Assembly (NCBI GenBank): GCA_964580455.1
Contig: CAZOKO010000009.1
Span: forward strand, 1 to 40,086
DNA: 40,086 nucleotides
DNA from: CAZOKO01 sp964580455
Lineage (GTDB): Bacteria > Desulfobacterota > WTBG01
Reading direction: 5' to 3'
In this document: one piece after another, positions 14,154 through 23,089 of the stretch
Layout: each line of letters starts with the position of its first letter
How positions within the stretch are numbered: position 1 is the first letter of the stretch
The notes under the pieces: model-generated
Databases searched by the model: none
Told to the model about the DNA's origin: nothing
What the model saw: only the letters and a program-made list of their open reading frames with translations
Program-made: the position numbers and the translations under genes

Positions 14154-16565
14154 TCATTTCCTTATCTCTGCGCCTAATTGCTGATAGAGAGTCTTTGCAA
14201 GTTCTTCATGCAACGCATTTACTTCTATATCAGTCAGGGTGTGATCATAAGCCTGGTATTTTAGTCGATAGGCCAGGCTTTTTTTGCCCTCCGGAATTGA
14301 TTTACCCTTATAGTAATCGAAAATCCTTATTTCTTCAATAAATTTATTTTTAAACTTGTAAATTGTATCATATACATTTTGTGCTGAGATGGTTTCATCT
14401 ACCACCAGGGCAATATCCCTGTAAACAGGAGGGTACTTTGGCAACTGGTGAAATTTCCCGTACTCCGAGAAATGGGGAAGCAGGGGGGAGAGAGAAATCT
14501 CAAAGAGGTAAGCCTTCTGGGATAATTGAAATTTTTCCAGCAATTGAGGGTGTGTTTCTCCCAGAATTCCCACAATTTCACGGTTAATTATGAGGTTTAA
14601 GGCTTTAAAAGGATGTAGAAGGGAACTGTCCGAACAGGGTGAAAATGAGTAGTCAGTGATGTGAAGTTCTTTTAAGAAGTTTTCCAAACATCCTTTAAGA
14701 TCATAAAAATCAATGTCCCTTTTTCCTCTATTCCAGGTTTCCTCCTGATATAAACCGGTGGCAAGTGCTGCTAACATCTTTTTTTCTTGAGGAAGCTTAT
14801 CTTTTTCCTGCATCAGAAAAACCTGACCCACTTCAAACAGTCTAAGGTCCAGATTTTTCTGATGGATATTTTTCTTCATGGTAGTAAAAAGACCCGGGAT
14901 AAGGGTGGTCCTCATAATGGATTGCTCCTCAGTAAGAGGGTTTAGAATTTTAAGCGTTTTCAGGCGATGATCCTGGGGAGGGAGATTTAAGCAGTTCAGT
15001 TCAACCGGAGAAATAAAGCTAAAAGTGATTATTTCATGGTAGCCCTGCTGGTTCAGACTGTCTTTTGCCTTTTTCTCTAATAGTAAGGATTTATCTTCTT
15101 TTTCTGGGTAGCTGGGGGTGGGAGGCAGGGTGGCTGTTATTTTGTCGTATCCAGATAGTTGCGCCACTTCCTCAATTAAATCAATACTCTCTTTGATATC
15201 AACCCTGTACGAAGGTGGTATAGCTGTCAGCTGGTCTTCATCACTATCATGAACAGTGAAGGATAAGTCCTTTAGTGTTTGTTTGATTTCATCTCTGGTG
15301 AAATTCGTTCCCAGTATGGCATTTGTCCTTCTGGTGCTAAGGTTAATGCTTGGAGGTGGGGCAATCGGTCTGGGATAATTATCAATATGTCCCGGGTTGA
15401 CTTCACCTCCTGAAAGCTCAGCAATCATCTGAGCTGCACGATTAAGGGCTACTGTAACACCATGGGGATCAACCCCCTTCTCAAACCTCTGAGAAGATTC
15501 AGTACGTATGCCCATCTTCTTTGAGGTTCTGAGTATTCCGGCAGGAGTGAAATAAGCACTCTCCAGAAGAATAGTTGTAGTCTTTGCTGAGACCTCAGTA
15601 TTAAGACCACCCATGATTCCAGCAAGGGCTATTGGTTTGGATCCATCACAGATCATTATGGCATCTTCAGGGAGAGTTCTTTCCTTCCCATCCAGTGTAG
15701 TAAAGGATTCACCAGGAGTGGATCGCTTTACCACGATCTTTTCCTGATCCAATAGCTCCAGGTCGAAGGCATGAAGAGGTTGGCCCATTTCCAGAAGAAG
15801 ATAGTTGGTCGCATCCACCACATTATTAATTGATCTTATTCCACAGGATTCCAATCGTCTTCTCATCCAGAATGGGGAAGAACCAATGGCAACCTGAGAG
15901 ATGATGCAGGCTGAGTAGCGGGGGCAGAGATCCGGGTCTTCAATAGTTACTGAAGTGAGTCGGTTAATATCCTCGCCTTTTTCCTTGATATTTATGGAGG
16001 GTAAGCTAACAGTTTGGTGGGTAAAGGCAGCAACCTGCCGGGCAATACCTATGATACTCTGACAATCTGGACGATTTGGTGTCAAGCTCACCTCAAGAAT
16101 ATAGTCTTCAAGTCCCAGGGCCGGGGCAACAGGTTGCCCTACTTTCATGCTTGATGGGAGTATCATGATGCCTGATTCATCATTTCCTAAAGCAAGTTCA
16201 GTTTCAGAACAGAGCATTCCCTGTGAGAACTCACCACGAATTTTCGCTTTTTTTATGGTAATGCCGCTGGATAGTTTAGTGCCAATCTGGGCAAGAGGCA
16301 CTTTATCGCCTGGTTTAATATTAGTTGCTCCACAAACTATAGAACAGGTGTCACTTCCAGTATCAACATTACATAACGATAATTTATCTGCATTAGGATG
16401 GGGATTTACAGAAGTAATCTGGCCAACCACAACGCCATCAAGACCATCACCTATCTTAACAACATTTTCAACCTCAATACCGGCCATGGTAAGGAGATCG
16501 GCCAGTTCTTCTGGGTCAAGGTCAATGGAAATGTAATCTTTTAACCAGTTAAAACTTACCTGCAT
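14154..16565 (-). CDS. pheT: phenylalanyl-tRNA synthetase beta subunit
   Basis: Full-length bacterial PheT of 803 residues. It forms an alpha2-beta2 enzyme with PheS and charges tRNA-Phe; the beta subunit supplies tRNA binding and editing of mischarged Tyr. It opens with the typical QVSFNWLKDYI and a tRNA-binding OB domain (residues 40-150, GQITSVNPHPNADKLSLCNVD). The B3/B4 editing domain follows (VDATNYLLLEMGQPLHAFD near 240), then B5, the synthetase-like core and a C-terminal anticodon-binding ferredoxin fold ending SLAYRLKYQAYDHTLTD. The ribosome site is weak. A 186-base spacer to pheS holds no gene. The gene is complete and unremarkable. Confidence 0.96.
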   Translation of the reverse strand: MQVSFNWLKDYISIDLDPEELADLLTMAGIEVENVVKIGDGLDGVVVGQITSVNPHPNADKLSLCNVDTGSDTCSIVCGATNIKPGDKVPLAQIGTKLSSGITIKKAKIRGEFSQGMLCSETELALGNDESGIMILPSSMKVGQPVAPALGLEDYILEVSLTPNRPDCQSIIGIARQVAAFTHQTVSLPSINIKEKGEDINRLTSVTIEDPDLCPRYSACIISQVAIGSSPFWMRRRLESCGIRSINNVVDATNYLLLEMGQPLHAFDLELLDQEKIVVKRSTPGESFTTLDGKERTLPEDAIMICDGSKPIALAGIMGGLNTEVSAKTTTILLESAYFTPAGILRTSKKMGIRTESSQRFEKGVDPHGVTVALNRAAQMIAELSGGEVNPGHIDNYPRPIAPPPSINLSTRRTNAILGTNFTRDEIKQTLKDLSFTVHDSDEDQLTAIPPSYRVDIKESIDLIEEVAQLSGYDKITATLPPTPSYPEKEDKSLLLEKKAKDSLNQQGYHEIITFSFISPVELNCLNLPPQDHRLKTLKILNPLTEEQSIMRTTLIPGLFTTMKKNIHQKNLDLRLFEVGQVFLMQEKDKLPQEKKMLAALATGLYQEETWNRGKRDIDFYDLKGCLENFLKELHITDYSFSPCSDSSLLHPFKALNLIINREIVGILGETHPQLLEKFQLSQKAYLFEISLSPLLPHFSEYGKFHQLPKYPPVYRDIALVVDETISAQNVYDTIYKFKNKFIEEIRIFDYYKGKSIPEGKKSLAYRLKYQAYDHTLTDIEVNALHEELAKTLYQQLGAEIRK

Positions 16566-16751
16566 GGTTTATCAGTCTTTGACATGGAGATTGTTATTAC
16601 GAGTTACGTGTTGTACTACTTTCATTATTAGAAGCATTCGTTTTTAACATGTCCCGTTTTGTTTTTGGTTATACTTCTTGGTTCAGTTTTTTCTCTTCTA
16701 CCTTCGTGCCCCTTCGTGAGCTGGTTCAGAACTCTTATTGTGCTTCGTGGT

Positions 16752-17768
16752 TCAGAATTGCTCCAGGAATCTTACGTCGTTCTCGAATAACAACCGTATA
16801 TCGTCAATGCCATATTTTAACATGGCAATTCTTTCGATTCCCATACCAAAGGCAAAGCCGCTGACCTTCTGAGGGTCATATCCCACCATTTTAAATACGG
16901 CAGGGTGAACCATTCCCGATCCCAGTATCTCTAACCATCCAGAACCAGAACATACCCTGCATCCTTCACCTTCACATATGACACATTGAATGTCTACTTC
17001 TGCGCTTGGTTCAGTAAAGGGAAAGAAACTGGGGCGAAATCTGATGGCACTGTCTTCCCCAAACATCCGGTGGGCAAATACTGCAAGGATACCCTTTAAA
17101 TGGCTGAATGAAATATCCTTACCTACCATGAAACCTTCTATTTGGTGAAACATGGGGGTGTGAGAAACATCTGAATCACGGCGATAGGCCTTTCCTGGAG
17201 AAATAATACTAACGGGAGGTTTTAACTTCTCCATGATTCTGATTTGTACGGGAGAGGTATGTGTTCTCAGCAGCACCTCTTCTGTTATATAAAAGGTGTC
17301 ATGCATATCTCGAGCGGGGTGATCCCTGGGGATGTTTAGGGCTTCAAAGTTATAGAAATCAAGTTCTACTTCCGGCCCCTCTGCTATCTGAAATCCCATC
17401 GTGGTAAATATTGCTGTAATCTCATTGGTGACCTGGGTGATGGGATGTTTTTTCCCTGCAGAGAATCTACTTCCCGGCAGGGTGATATCCAGGGTTTCCT
17501 CTTGGAGGATCGCTCTCCTTTTCTTTTCACTAACTATTTTAAGGGTTTGATTAATTTGGCGATCTATAGAGTTCTTTGCCCGATTGATTAATTGACCAAC
17601 TATGGGCCTTTCTTTTTCAGAGAGCGTTACCAGCTGCTTGATTAGAAGAGTAAGTTTACCTTTGCGCCCCAGAAACTGGGTTCTTACCTTTATGATCTGG
17701 TCTTCATCTTCTGCAGTTGCCAAAGCACTTTCAACTTCGGCAGATAATTGCTCAAGCTTTTCTTTCAT
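16752..17768 (-). CDS. pheS: phenylalanyl-tRNA synthetase alpha subunit
   Basis: Catalytic subunit of PheRS, 338 residues, the standard length. The N-terminal coiled coil (about 1-80) binds tRNA. The class II core contains motif 1 (HPITQVTNEITAIFTTMGF), motif 2 (FHQIEGFMVGKDISF) and motif 3 (GFAFGMGIERIAML near the end). The RDMHDTFYI stretch is a family hallmark, and the cysteine pairs CVICEGEGCRVC occur in many bacterial PheS. It follows rplT by 29 bases. The ATG at 17768 has only a weak ribosome site. Confidence 0.96.
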   Translation of the reverse strand: MKEKLEQLSAEVESALATAEDEDQIIKVRTQFLGRKGKLTLLIKQLVTLSEKERPIVGQLINRAKNSIDRQINQTLKIVSEKKRRAILQEETLDITLPGSRFSAGKKHPITQVTNEITAIFTTMGFQIAEGPEVELDFYNFEALNIPRDHPARDMHDTFYITEEVLLRTHTSPVQIRIMEKLKPPVSIISPGKAYRRDSDVSHTPMFHQIEGFMVGKDISFSHLKGILAVFAHRMFGEDSAIRFRPSFFPFTEPSAEVDIQCVICEGEGCRVCSGSGWLEILGSGMVHPAVFKMVGYDPQKVSGFAFGMGIERIAMLKYGIDDIRLLFENDVRFLEQF

Positions 17769-17797
17769 GACAGTATGGCGGGTAAATATGAAGGAGT

Positions 17798-18151
17798 CTA
17801 TATATTTTCTTTTGCTATACTGGAAATCTTGGAGAATACTTGGGGATCTGATACGGCCAGATCAGCCAGCAGCTTTCTATCGATTATGACGTCAGCCTTT
17901 TTAAGCCCTTTGATAAATTGACTGTAGGTGAGGTCGTTAAGTCTGGTGGCAGCATTGATTCTACTGATCCATAAACTGCGAAAATCTCTCTTTCTCGTTC
18001 TCCTGTCTCTATAGGCATAATTTAATGATCTCTCAACTGCTTCCCTGGCAGTCTTATAGAGAATGCTACGGGCACCCTGATATCCCTTGGCCTGTTTTAA
18101 GATCTTTTTTCTTCTTTTTCTTGCTTTTACTCCTCTCTTAACTCGCGGCAT
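17798..18151 (-). CDS. rplT: 50S ribosomal protein L20
   Basis: L20 of 117 residues, a basic 23S rRNA-binding protein needed early in 50S assembly. It starts PRVKRGVKARKRRKKILKQAKGY and contains YAYRDRRTRKRDFRSLWI and NAATRLNDLTYSQFI, both conserved. In gammaproteobacteria L20 represses its own operon through a pseudoknot upstream of rpmI; the region between infC and rpmI is the place to look here. AAAGGG precedes the ATG. It sits 54 bases after rpmI. Confidence 0.97.
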   Translation of the reverse strand: MPRVKRGVKARKRRKKILKQAKGYQGARSILYKTAREAVERSLNYAYRDRRTRKRDFRSLWISRINAATRLNDLTYSQFIKGLKKADVIIDRKLLADLAVSDPQVFSKISSIAKENI

Positions 18152-18205
18152 TTTAAAAAACCCTTTCCTTAGACTTTTTGTAATTGATTTTTCACTATTC
18201 TCTAA

Positions 18206-18403
18206 TTAAAGATTGGGTATCAACCTCCTAATAGCTTTAGTATCAGCTTTGTCGATAAATCCACCTTTTCGAAGGGATCTCTTCCTTTTGGGGGATTTTT
18301 TTGTCAGGATATGACTGGCATAGGCTTTATTCCTTTTTATTTTCCCTCCCTTGGTTCCCCCAAATCTTTTAGCAGCGCCTCTATTAGTTTTTATTTTCGG
18401 CAT
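18206..18403 (-). CDS. rpmI: 50S ribosomal protein L35
   Basis: L35 of 65 residues, complete and very basic. PKIKTNRGAAKRF is the family N-terminus, and SPKRKRSLRKG is followed by the C-terminal IRRLIPN. GAAAGG sits ahead of the ATG. It is normally placed between infC and rplT, but here the gap from infC is stretched to 333 bases by a dispersed repeat. Confidence 0.97.
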   Translation of the reverse strand: MPKIKTNRGAAKRFGGTKGGKIKRNKAYASHILTKKSPKRKRSLRKGGFIDKADTKAIRRLIPNL

Positions 18404-18736
18404 AAACTTACCTTTCTCAATCTCCGCTGTTTATTCAACGGAGAATTAGCACAGATTTCTTAGAAATTACACATTGATTGTAAAATGTAAGGGATATTGC
18501 TTAGTGCTCCGCTTCGCAAATACAATAACGCATTTTGATAACTTACCTAGCGAAGCTTCGCCTCAAACCGACGAGACTTCTAAGATACTAGTTACTGGAT
18601 GCTTGATGCTGGATAAAAGATGTTAAGTCGTTTTTTTGCCAGAATCCAGTATCTCTTTGCAAAATGTATCGTTGATTAAACCTACTCAAATGCTTAAGTT
18701 TTCTGACTACACTAGACGACTAGTTCGTCATCGTAC
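18404..18736. other. infC-rpmI spacer carrying a repeat and hairpins
   Basis: No gene is visible in 333 bases. Near rpmI a hairpin TCTCCG/CGGAGA (18421-18442) might belong to ribosomal-protein leader control. A perfect 12-base palindrome GCGAAGCTTCGC lies at 18550-18561. The ATCCAG repeat copy B occupies 18587-18654. On the minus strand a transcript from infC must pass all three to reach rpmI. Confidence 0.5.
18587..18654. repeat. dispersed ATCCAG palindrome, copy B
   Basis: The left arm TTACTGGATGCTTGATGCTG (18591-18610) with GGATAAAAGATG pairs with the right arm AGAATCCAGTATCT (18641-18654). It is the same family as copies A and C-F and lies inside the otherwise conserved IF3-L35-L20 operon. 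Confidence 0.6.
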
Positions 18737-19267
18737 TTATGAATCGACTGGCTTAGCTTTGGGAGCAAGCAGCATAGTCATGTTTCTTCCTTCCAGCTTG
18801 GGAAGTTGTTCAACAACTCCAACATCGTTTGTTTCTTCTGCAATCCTGTCTAATACCTCTTTACCCAATTCAGGATGAGTAATCTCTCTTCCTCGGAAGA
18901 TGAGGGATATTTTAGCTTTATCCCCATTAGAGAGGAACCTTTTGATATGACGTACCTTAAACTGGAGATCATGTTCGTCTGTCTTGGGTCTTATCTTGAT
19001 CTCCTTAATATGAATTATGGTTTGAGAATGTTTCTTCTTTGCCTGATTAAGTTTTTTACTCTGCTGGTACTTAAACTTGCCATAGTCCATGATTCGGCAC
19101 ACTGGTGGAGAAGCATTAGGTGATACCTCAACCAAATCACAGCTTTCATCCTTTGCAATTTTTAAGGCCTCGGACAGAGGAATGACGCCTATCTGGTTTC
19201 CCCCAAGATCTATAACCCTTACTTCTTTGCTGGTGATCTTTTCGTTAATCCTTAACTTTTTGGCTAT
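18737..19267 (-). CDS. infC: translation initiation factor IF-3, probable AUA start
   Basis: IF3, about 176 residues. It binds the 30S subunit, blocks premature 50S joining and proofreads start codons. The N-terminal domain begins AKKLRINEKI and includes VRVIDLGGNQIGVIPLSEAL. The linker and C-terminal domain run from RPKTDEHDLQFKVRH to the end. The strong ribosome site AAAGGAGG is directly attached to an in-frame GTG (19276), too close to use. Eight bases after GGAGG comes ATA at 19267, in frame and at the point where the conserved protein begins. IF3 genes often start with rare AUU-type codons so that IF3 limits its own synthesis. An AUA start is therefore the best reading, with GTG the fallback. 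The gene follows thrS by 116 bases. Confidence 0.93.
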   Translation of the reverse strand: MAKKLRINEKITSKEVRVIDLGGNQIGVIPLSEALKIAKDESCDLVEVSPNASPPVCRIMDYGKFKYQQSKKLNQAKKKHSQTIIHIKEIKIRPKTDEHDLQFKVRHIKRFLSNGDKAKISLIFRGREITHPELGKEVLDRIAEETNDVGVVEQLPKLEGRNMTMLLAPKAKPVDS

Positions 19268-19383
19268 ATTTTTCACCTCCTTTGATGTTAAATAAGTTTA
19301 ATGGAATATTTCTTAGTTAGCTACTCCAATCTGCCTTCCCCACTGGTAGGGGAGGGCTTCGATGGGAGTAAAACCAGGAATAT

Positions 19384-21300
19384 TTATCCTGGGAATTGGG
19401 ATTCTTTTTCGATCAGGGAAACAAATTCATTCAATGGCATTAATTTTAGATCCTCACCGCTGCGATGTCTGGGGGAAACTCCCCCTGTTTGTGCTTCTTT
19501 ATCACCAATTATCAGCATATAGGGGATTTTTTGCAACTGGGCTTCTCTGATCTTAAGTCTTAAGCTTTCATTTCTGAAGTCCTTCTCCACCCGAATATAG
19601 TGAGAAAGTAGCTGGTTAAATACATCTTCTCCAAAAGAGATATGTTTATCAGTGATCGTTAGGACAATACACTGCACAGGAACAAGCCAGGTAGGAAATG
19701 CCCCGGCATAGTGTTCAATAAGCACTCCCATGAATCTTTCCAGAGAACCCAGTATCACCCGATGTAACATTACAGGCCGGTGTTTCTCACCATCTTTGCC
19801 GATATAGTTCAAATCGAATTTTTCTGGCAGAGAGAAATCGCACTGGATAGTAGCACATTGCCACTTTCTGTCAAGCACATCTTTTAAGGTGACGTCTATT
19901 TTAGGACCATAGAATGCCCCCTCTCCTTCATTTATTTGGTAGGGACTGTTGTTTTCATCTAAAACCTTTTTAAGAGCGGAAGTGGCTTTTTCCCAATCTT
20001 CATTACTCCCAATTGATTTTTTGGGGCGGGTACTCAATTCCATCTCAAAATCAAAGTCAAATATTTTCATTACATCTGCTACAAAATCAATAATTGCCTT
20101 GATTTCCTGGTCCAACTGTTCAAGGGTACAGAAGATGTGAGCGTCATCCTGCGTGAATTCTCTAACCCGGGAGAGTCCGTGCAATACTCCTGCCCGTTCA
20201 TGGCGATGGACCGTGCCCAATTCAAAATATCTCAAAGGCAGATCTCGATAGCTTCTAATCTTGGATTGGTAGATAATCATATGAGCAAGACAGTTCATAG
20301 GCTTAAGCCCATATTTTTGTTCATCAACTTCCGTAAAATACATATATTCTCGATAGTTTTCTAAATGACCTGACTTTTTCCACAAATCCACTTTTAAGAT
20401 TTGAGGCCCTTTTGCCAGTTGATATCCCCTCTTTAGATGCTCTCTTACTTCAAAGTCCTCAAGAATCCTTCTCAGCTGGGCGCCTTTAGGATGATAAATG
20501 ATAAGCCCAGCTCCTACCTCTTCGTTAAAACTGAAGAGTTCAAGTTCTTTTCCAAGCTTTCTGTGATCTCTCTTCTTTGCTTCTTCCAGGTGATGTATAT
20601 ACTGGTCGAGCTTTTTCTGATCAGCAAAGGCAGTTCCATAGATACGTTGCAGCATTTTCTTTTTCTCATCTCCACGCCAGTAGGCTCCAGCAACACTGGT
20701 TAATTTAAATGCTTTTATCTTTCCAGTGGAAAGGAGATGAGGTCCCCGGCAAAGATCGGTGAAATCACCCTGGGAATATACAGTAACTTTCTCATCAGGA
20801 ATTTCTTCCAGCAACTCTACCTTATATAATTCCCCTTTGTCTTCATATAATTTTAGAGCCTCTTCTTTTAATAATGCTTCCCTTTTGATGGGGAGATTTT
20901 GTGTAATAATCTCCCTCATACGAGCCTCAATCTTTTCTAAATCTTCTGGTGTGAAGGTTCTTTCGTAATCAAAGTCATAGTAGAAACCATTTTCAATAGA
21001 AGGCCCGATGCTTATTTTAACTCCGGGATAAAGCTCCTGAACTGCCTGAGCCATGACATGAGAGGTAGAATGCCTTAAGATGTCCTGCCCTTCCTCGGAG
21101 TCTAAACTGATAAATTCAAGCCTTGCGTCCTCCAGGAGTGGTGAGTTTGAATCCAGTAGATTTCCATTAACTTTAACAGCCGTAATGGAAGAGGGTGCAC
21201 CTCCCTTTATTTCAATAATTTTTGAAATGGACATTCCTTTAGGATAGGTTGCTGACTCCCCATCAGGGAATGTTACCTTGACCAGCTCTTCTTGTGACAT
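19384..21300 (-). CDS. thrS: threonyl-tRNA synthetase
   Basis: Complete ThrRS of 638 residues. The N-terminal TGS domain covers about 1-65. The editing domain follows, with the HxxxH motif in HSTSHVMAQ and CRGPHLLSTG; it clears Ser-tRNA. The class II core has the zinc ligands in MNCLAHM, the RYFELGTVHRHE segment and LHRVILGSLERFMG (motif 3). The C-terminal anticodon-binding domain starts near AFPTWLVPVQ and ends VSPRHRSGEDL. The ATG is at 21300. It heads the thrS-infC-rpmI-rplT-pheST run, the classic proteobacterial order. No T-box leader was seen upstream; a tRNA-Val terminator separates it from the tRNA. Confidence 0.97.
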   Translation of the reverse strand: MSQEELVKVTFPDGESATYPKGMSISKIIEIKGGAPSSITAVKVNGNLLDSNSPLLEDARLEFISLDSEEGQDILRHSTSHVMAQAVQELYPGVKISIGPSIENGFYYDFDYERTFTPEDLEKIEARMREIITQNLPIKREALLKEEALKLYEDKGELYKVELLEEIPDEKVTVYSQGDFTDLCRGPHLLSTGKIKAFKLTSVAGAYWRGDEKKKMLQRIYGTAFADQKKLDQYIHHLEEAKKRDHRKLGKELELFSFNEEVGAGLIIYHPKGAQLRRILEDFEVREHLKRGYQLAKGPQILKVDLWKKSGHLENYREYMYFTEVDEQKYGLKPMNCLAHMIIYQSKIRSYRDLPLRYFELGTVHRHERAGVLHGLSRVREFTQDDAHIFCTLEQLDQEIKAIIDFVADVMKIFDFDFEMELSTRPKKSIGSNEDWEKATSALKKVLDENNSPYQINEGEGAFYGPKIDVTLKDVLDRKWQCATIQCDFSLPEKFDLNYIGKDGEKHRPVMLHRVILGSLERFMGVLIEHYAGAFPTWLVPVQCIVLTITDKHISFGEDVFNQLLSHYIRVEKDFRNESLRLKIREAQLQKIPYMLIIGDKEAQTGGVSPRHRSGEDLKLMPLNEFVSLIEKESQFPG

Positions 21301-21344
21301 CTCTTTGCCTTAATAAGTAAAAAATAATGAAAGTTTGCTTATAA

Positions 21345-21393
21345 CAATAAAAAGCAATAAAAGGCACCACAAAAAGTGCTCTTCATGATGCCT
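21345..21393 (-). terminator. rho-independent terminator after tRNA-Val
   Basis: On the minus strand an 8-base stem AGGCATCA (21393-21386) pairs with TGGTGCCT (21369-21362, one G-U pair). It is followed by the T-rich run TTTTATTGCTTTTTATTG. It ends the tRNA-Val transcript just before thrS. Confidence 0.6.
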
Positions 21394-21400
21394 CAAAGGG

Positions 21401-21475
21401 TGGTAGGCACGGGCGGTTTCGAACCGCCGACTTCTACCGCGTCAAGGTAGCGCTCTCCCCCTGAGCTACGTGCCT
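21401..21475 (-). tRNA. tRNA-Val (anticodon GAC)
   Basis: Complete cloverleaf of 75 bases on the minus strand. The acceptor AGGCACG pairs with CGTGCCT. The D arm is GCTC/GAGC. The anticodon stem CTACC/GGTAG encloses the loop TTGACGC with anticodon GAC. The T stem GGCGG/CCGCC encloses TTCGAAA. The CCA end is encoded (21401-21403). A strong promoter lies 34 bases upstream and a terminator directly downstream. Confidence 0.95.
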
Positions 21476-21508
21476 GTAATCTGTTAAAAGACATTCCAGA
21501 CAGGTTAG

Positions 21509-21537
21509 TTAATATCAATTTAATTAATTTTTGTCAA
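21509..21537 (-). promoter_or_regulatory. sigma-70 promoter for tRNA-Val
   Basis: On the minus strand a perfect TTGACA (21537-21532) is followed after 17 bases by TATTAA (21514-21509, 4 of 6). The expected start near 21502 lies about 27 bases before the mature tRNA 5' end. Confidence 0.6.
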
Positions 21538-21600
21538 GAAAATTATTTAGTTAGGATAATATGGTTAAGCCATTGACAGGCTGTTATTCAAAGTCCGTCC

Positions 21601-23064
21601 TTAAGTCTTAAGGTCGGGTTTCTCAAGATGCCATTTAGTATGTTGCTCATAGGCATGGGAGACCTTAAGTAATTTTTCCTCTTCAAAGGAATTGGCCAGC
21701 AACTGGAGTCCTATGGGCATCCCACTGCTGCTAAATCCACAGGGAAGGGAGATGCCTGCAATACCTGCCAGGTTAGCAGGTATGGTAAAGATGTCTGAAA
21801 GGTACATCTTAAGGGGATCATCTGCCTTTTCGCCAATCTTAAATGCAGGAGTAGGGGTGGTGGGAGTGACAATTACATCGCATTCTCTAAAAGCCTTTTC
21901 AAAATCATTGCGAATAAGGGTCCTAACCTGAGAAGCTTTTTTGTAGTAAGCATCGTAGTAGCCTGCAGATAGTGCATAGGTTCCTAACATAATACGGCGT
22001 TTTACCTCTGTGCCGAATCCCTCTGAACGGGATAGTTTGTACATATCCAGTAATCCTTCACTCTCACTGGTGCGGTACCCATACTTCACACCATCGTAGC
22101 GAGCAAGGTTAGAACTGGCTTCTGCCGGGGCAATCAGATAGTAAACTGCTACAGCATATTCTGTATGGGGGAGAGAAACCTCTTTGATTTCCATACCCAA
22201 TCCTTCCAGTACCTTGATTGCTTCTTTGACCGTTTGCTCAACCTCCTTGTCTATCCCCTCTATAAAATATTCCCTGGGGATACCTGCAGCCATTCCCTTA
22301 ACCTCTTTACCCAGAACCTGTGTATAATCGGGAACCCCGACATTTACTGAAGTTGAGTCCCGGTGGTCATATCCGCATATTTCATTCAACAAGATAGCGG
22401 TGTCTTTAACATCCTTTGTCATAGGACCGATCTGGTCCAGAGAAGAAGCGAAGGCTACTAAACCAAACCTGGAAACTCTCCCATATGTTGGTTTTAACCC
22501 CACCATGCCACAACAGGCAGCAGGTTGTCTGATTGATCCACCGGTATCGGTACCCAGAGCACCAATGCATTCATCTGCAGATACGGCCGCGGCAGAGCCG
22601 CCACTGGAACCTCCGGGGACACAGTCCAGATCCCATGGATTTCGAGTGGTTCCAAAATAGGATGTTTCTGTGGAAGAACCCATGGCGAATTCATCCATGT
22701 TGGTACGTCCTACAAAGACGGTGTCTTTTTCTTTCAACCTTTTAATTACTGTAGCGTCATAGGGAGCAATAAAATCTTCTAATATCCTGGATCCGCAGGT
22801 AGTTCTAACCCCTTTAATACAGAGAATATCTTTGATGGCTAAAGGAATTCCCGTTAAAGTGTTTACTTTACCCTGCTTTATGTTTTCATCTGCTCTTTTT
22901 GCCTGCTCCATTGCCAGTTTATGAGTAACTGTGATATAAGAATTAACCTTTTCATCTATCGATTCCATTCTTTTAAGGACAGACTCAGTGGCTTCCTTCG
23001 AGCTCACTTCTCTTTTCTTGAGTAATTCGTGTAACTCATGGATAGTCAGACTGTATAATTCCAC
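21601..23064 (-). CDS. gatA: Asp-tRNA(Asn)/Glu-tRNA(Gln) amidotransferase subunit A
   Basis: Amidase-signature subunit of GatCAB, 487 residues. It releases ammonia from glutamine and feeds it to GatB to convert Glu-tRNA(Gln) or Asp-tRNA(Asn) to the amide form. The signature GGSSGGSAAAVSADE is followed by GTDTGGSIRQPAACCG, giving the Ser-cisSer-Lys catalytic triad with the lysine in GIPLAIKDILC. The start is set at GTG 23064 because GGAGG sits 6 bases upstream and the product then begins VELYSLTIHEL like its relatives; an upstream ATG at 23097 overlaps gatC. It is coupled to gatC. gatB is not in the window and must lie elsewhere. Confidence 0.95.
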   Translation of the reverse strand: MELYSLTIHELHELLKKREVSSKEATESVLKRMESIDEKVNSYITVTHKLAMEQAKRADENIKQGKVNTLTGIPLAIKDILCIKGVRTTCGSRILEDFIAPYDATVIKRLKEKDTVFVGRTNMDEFAMGSSTETSYFGTTRNPWDLDCVPGGSSGGSAAAVSADECIGALGTDTGGSIRQPAACCGMVGLKPTYGRVSRFGLVAFASSLDQIGPMTKDVKDTAILLNEICGYDHRDSTSVNVGVPDYTQVLGKEVKGMAAGIPREYFIEGIDKEVEQTVKEAIKVLEGLGMEIKEVSLPHTEYAVAVYYLIAPAEASSNLARYDGVKYGYRTSESEGLLDMYKLSRSEGFGTEVKRRIMLGTYALSAGYYDAYYKKASQVRTLIRNDFEKAFRECDVIVTPTTPTPAFKIGEKADDPLKMYLSDIFTIPANLAGIAGISLPCGFSSSGMPIGLQLLANSFEEEKLLKVSHAYEQHTKWHLEKPDLKT

Positions 23065-23089
23065 TATTAACCTCCGGGCTTTCCTCTCG

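Noticed and set aside
21301..21345. T-box riboswitch upstream of thrS (also checked upstream of pheS and ileS)
   Set aside because: No T-box sequence resembling GGGTGGTACCGCG and no specifier-stem layout could be found; spacers are too short or hold repeats.
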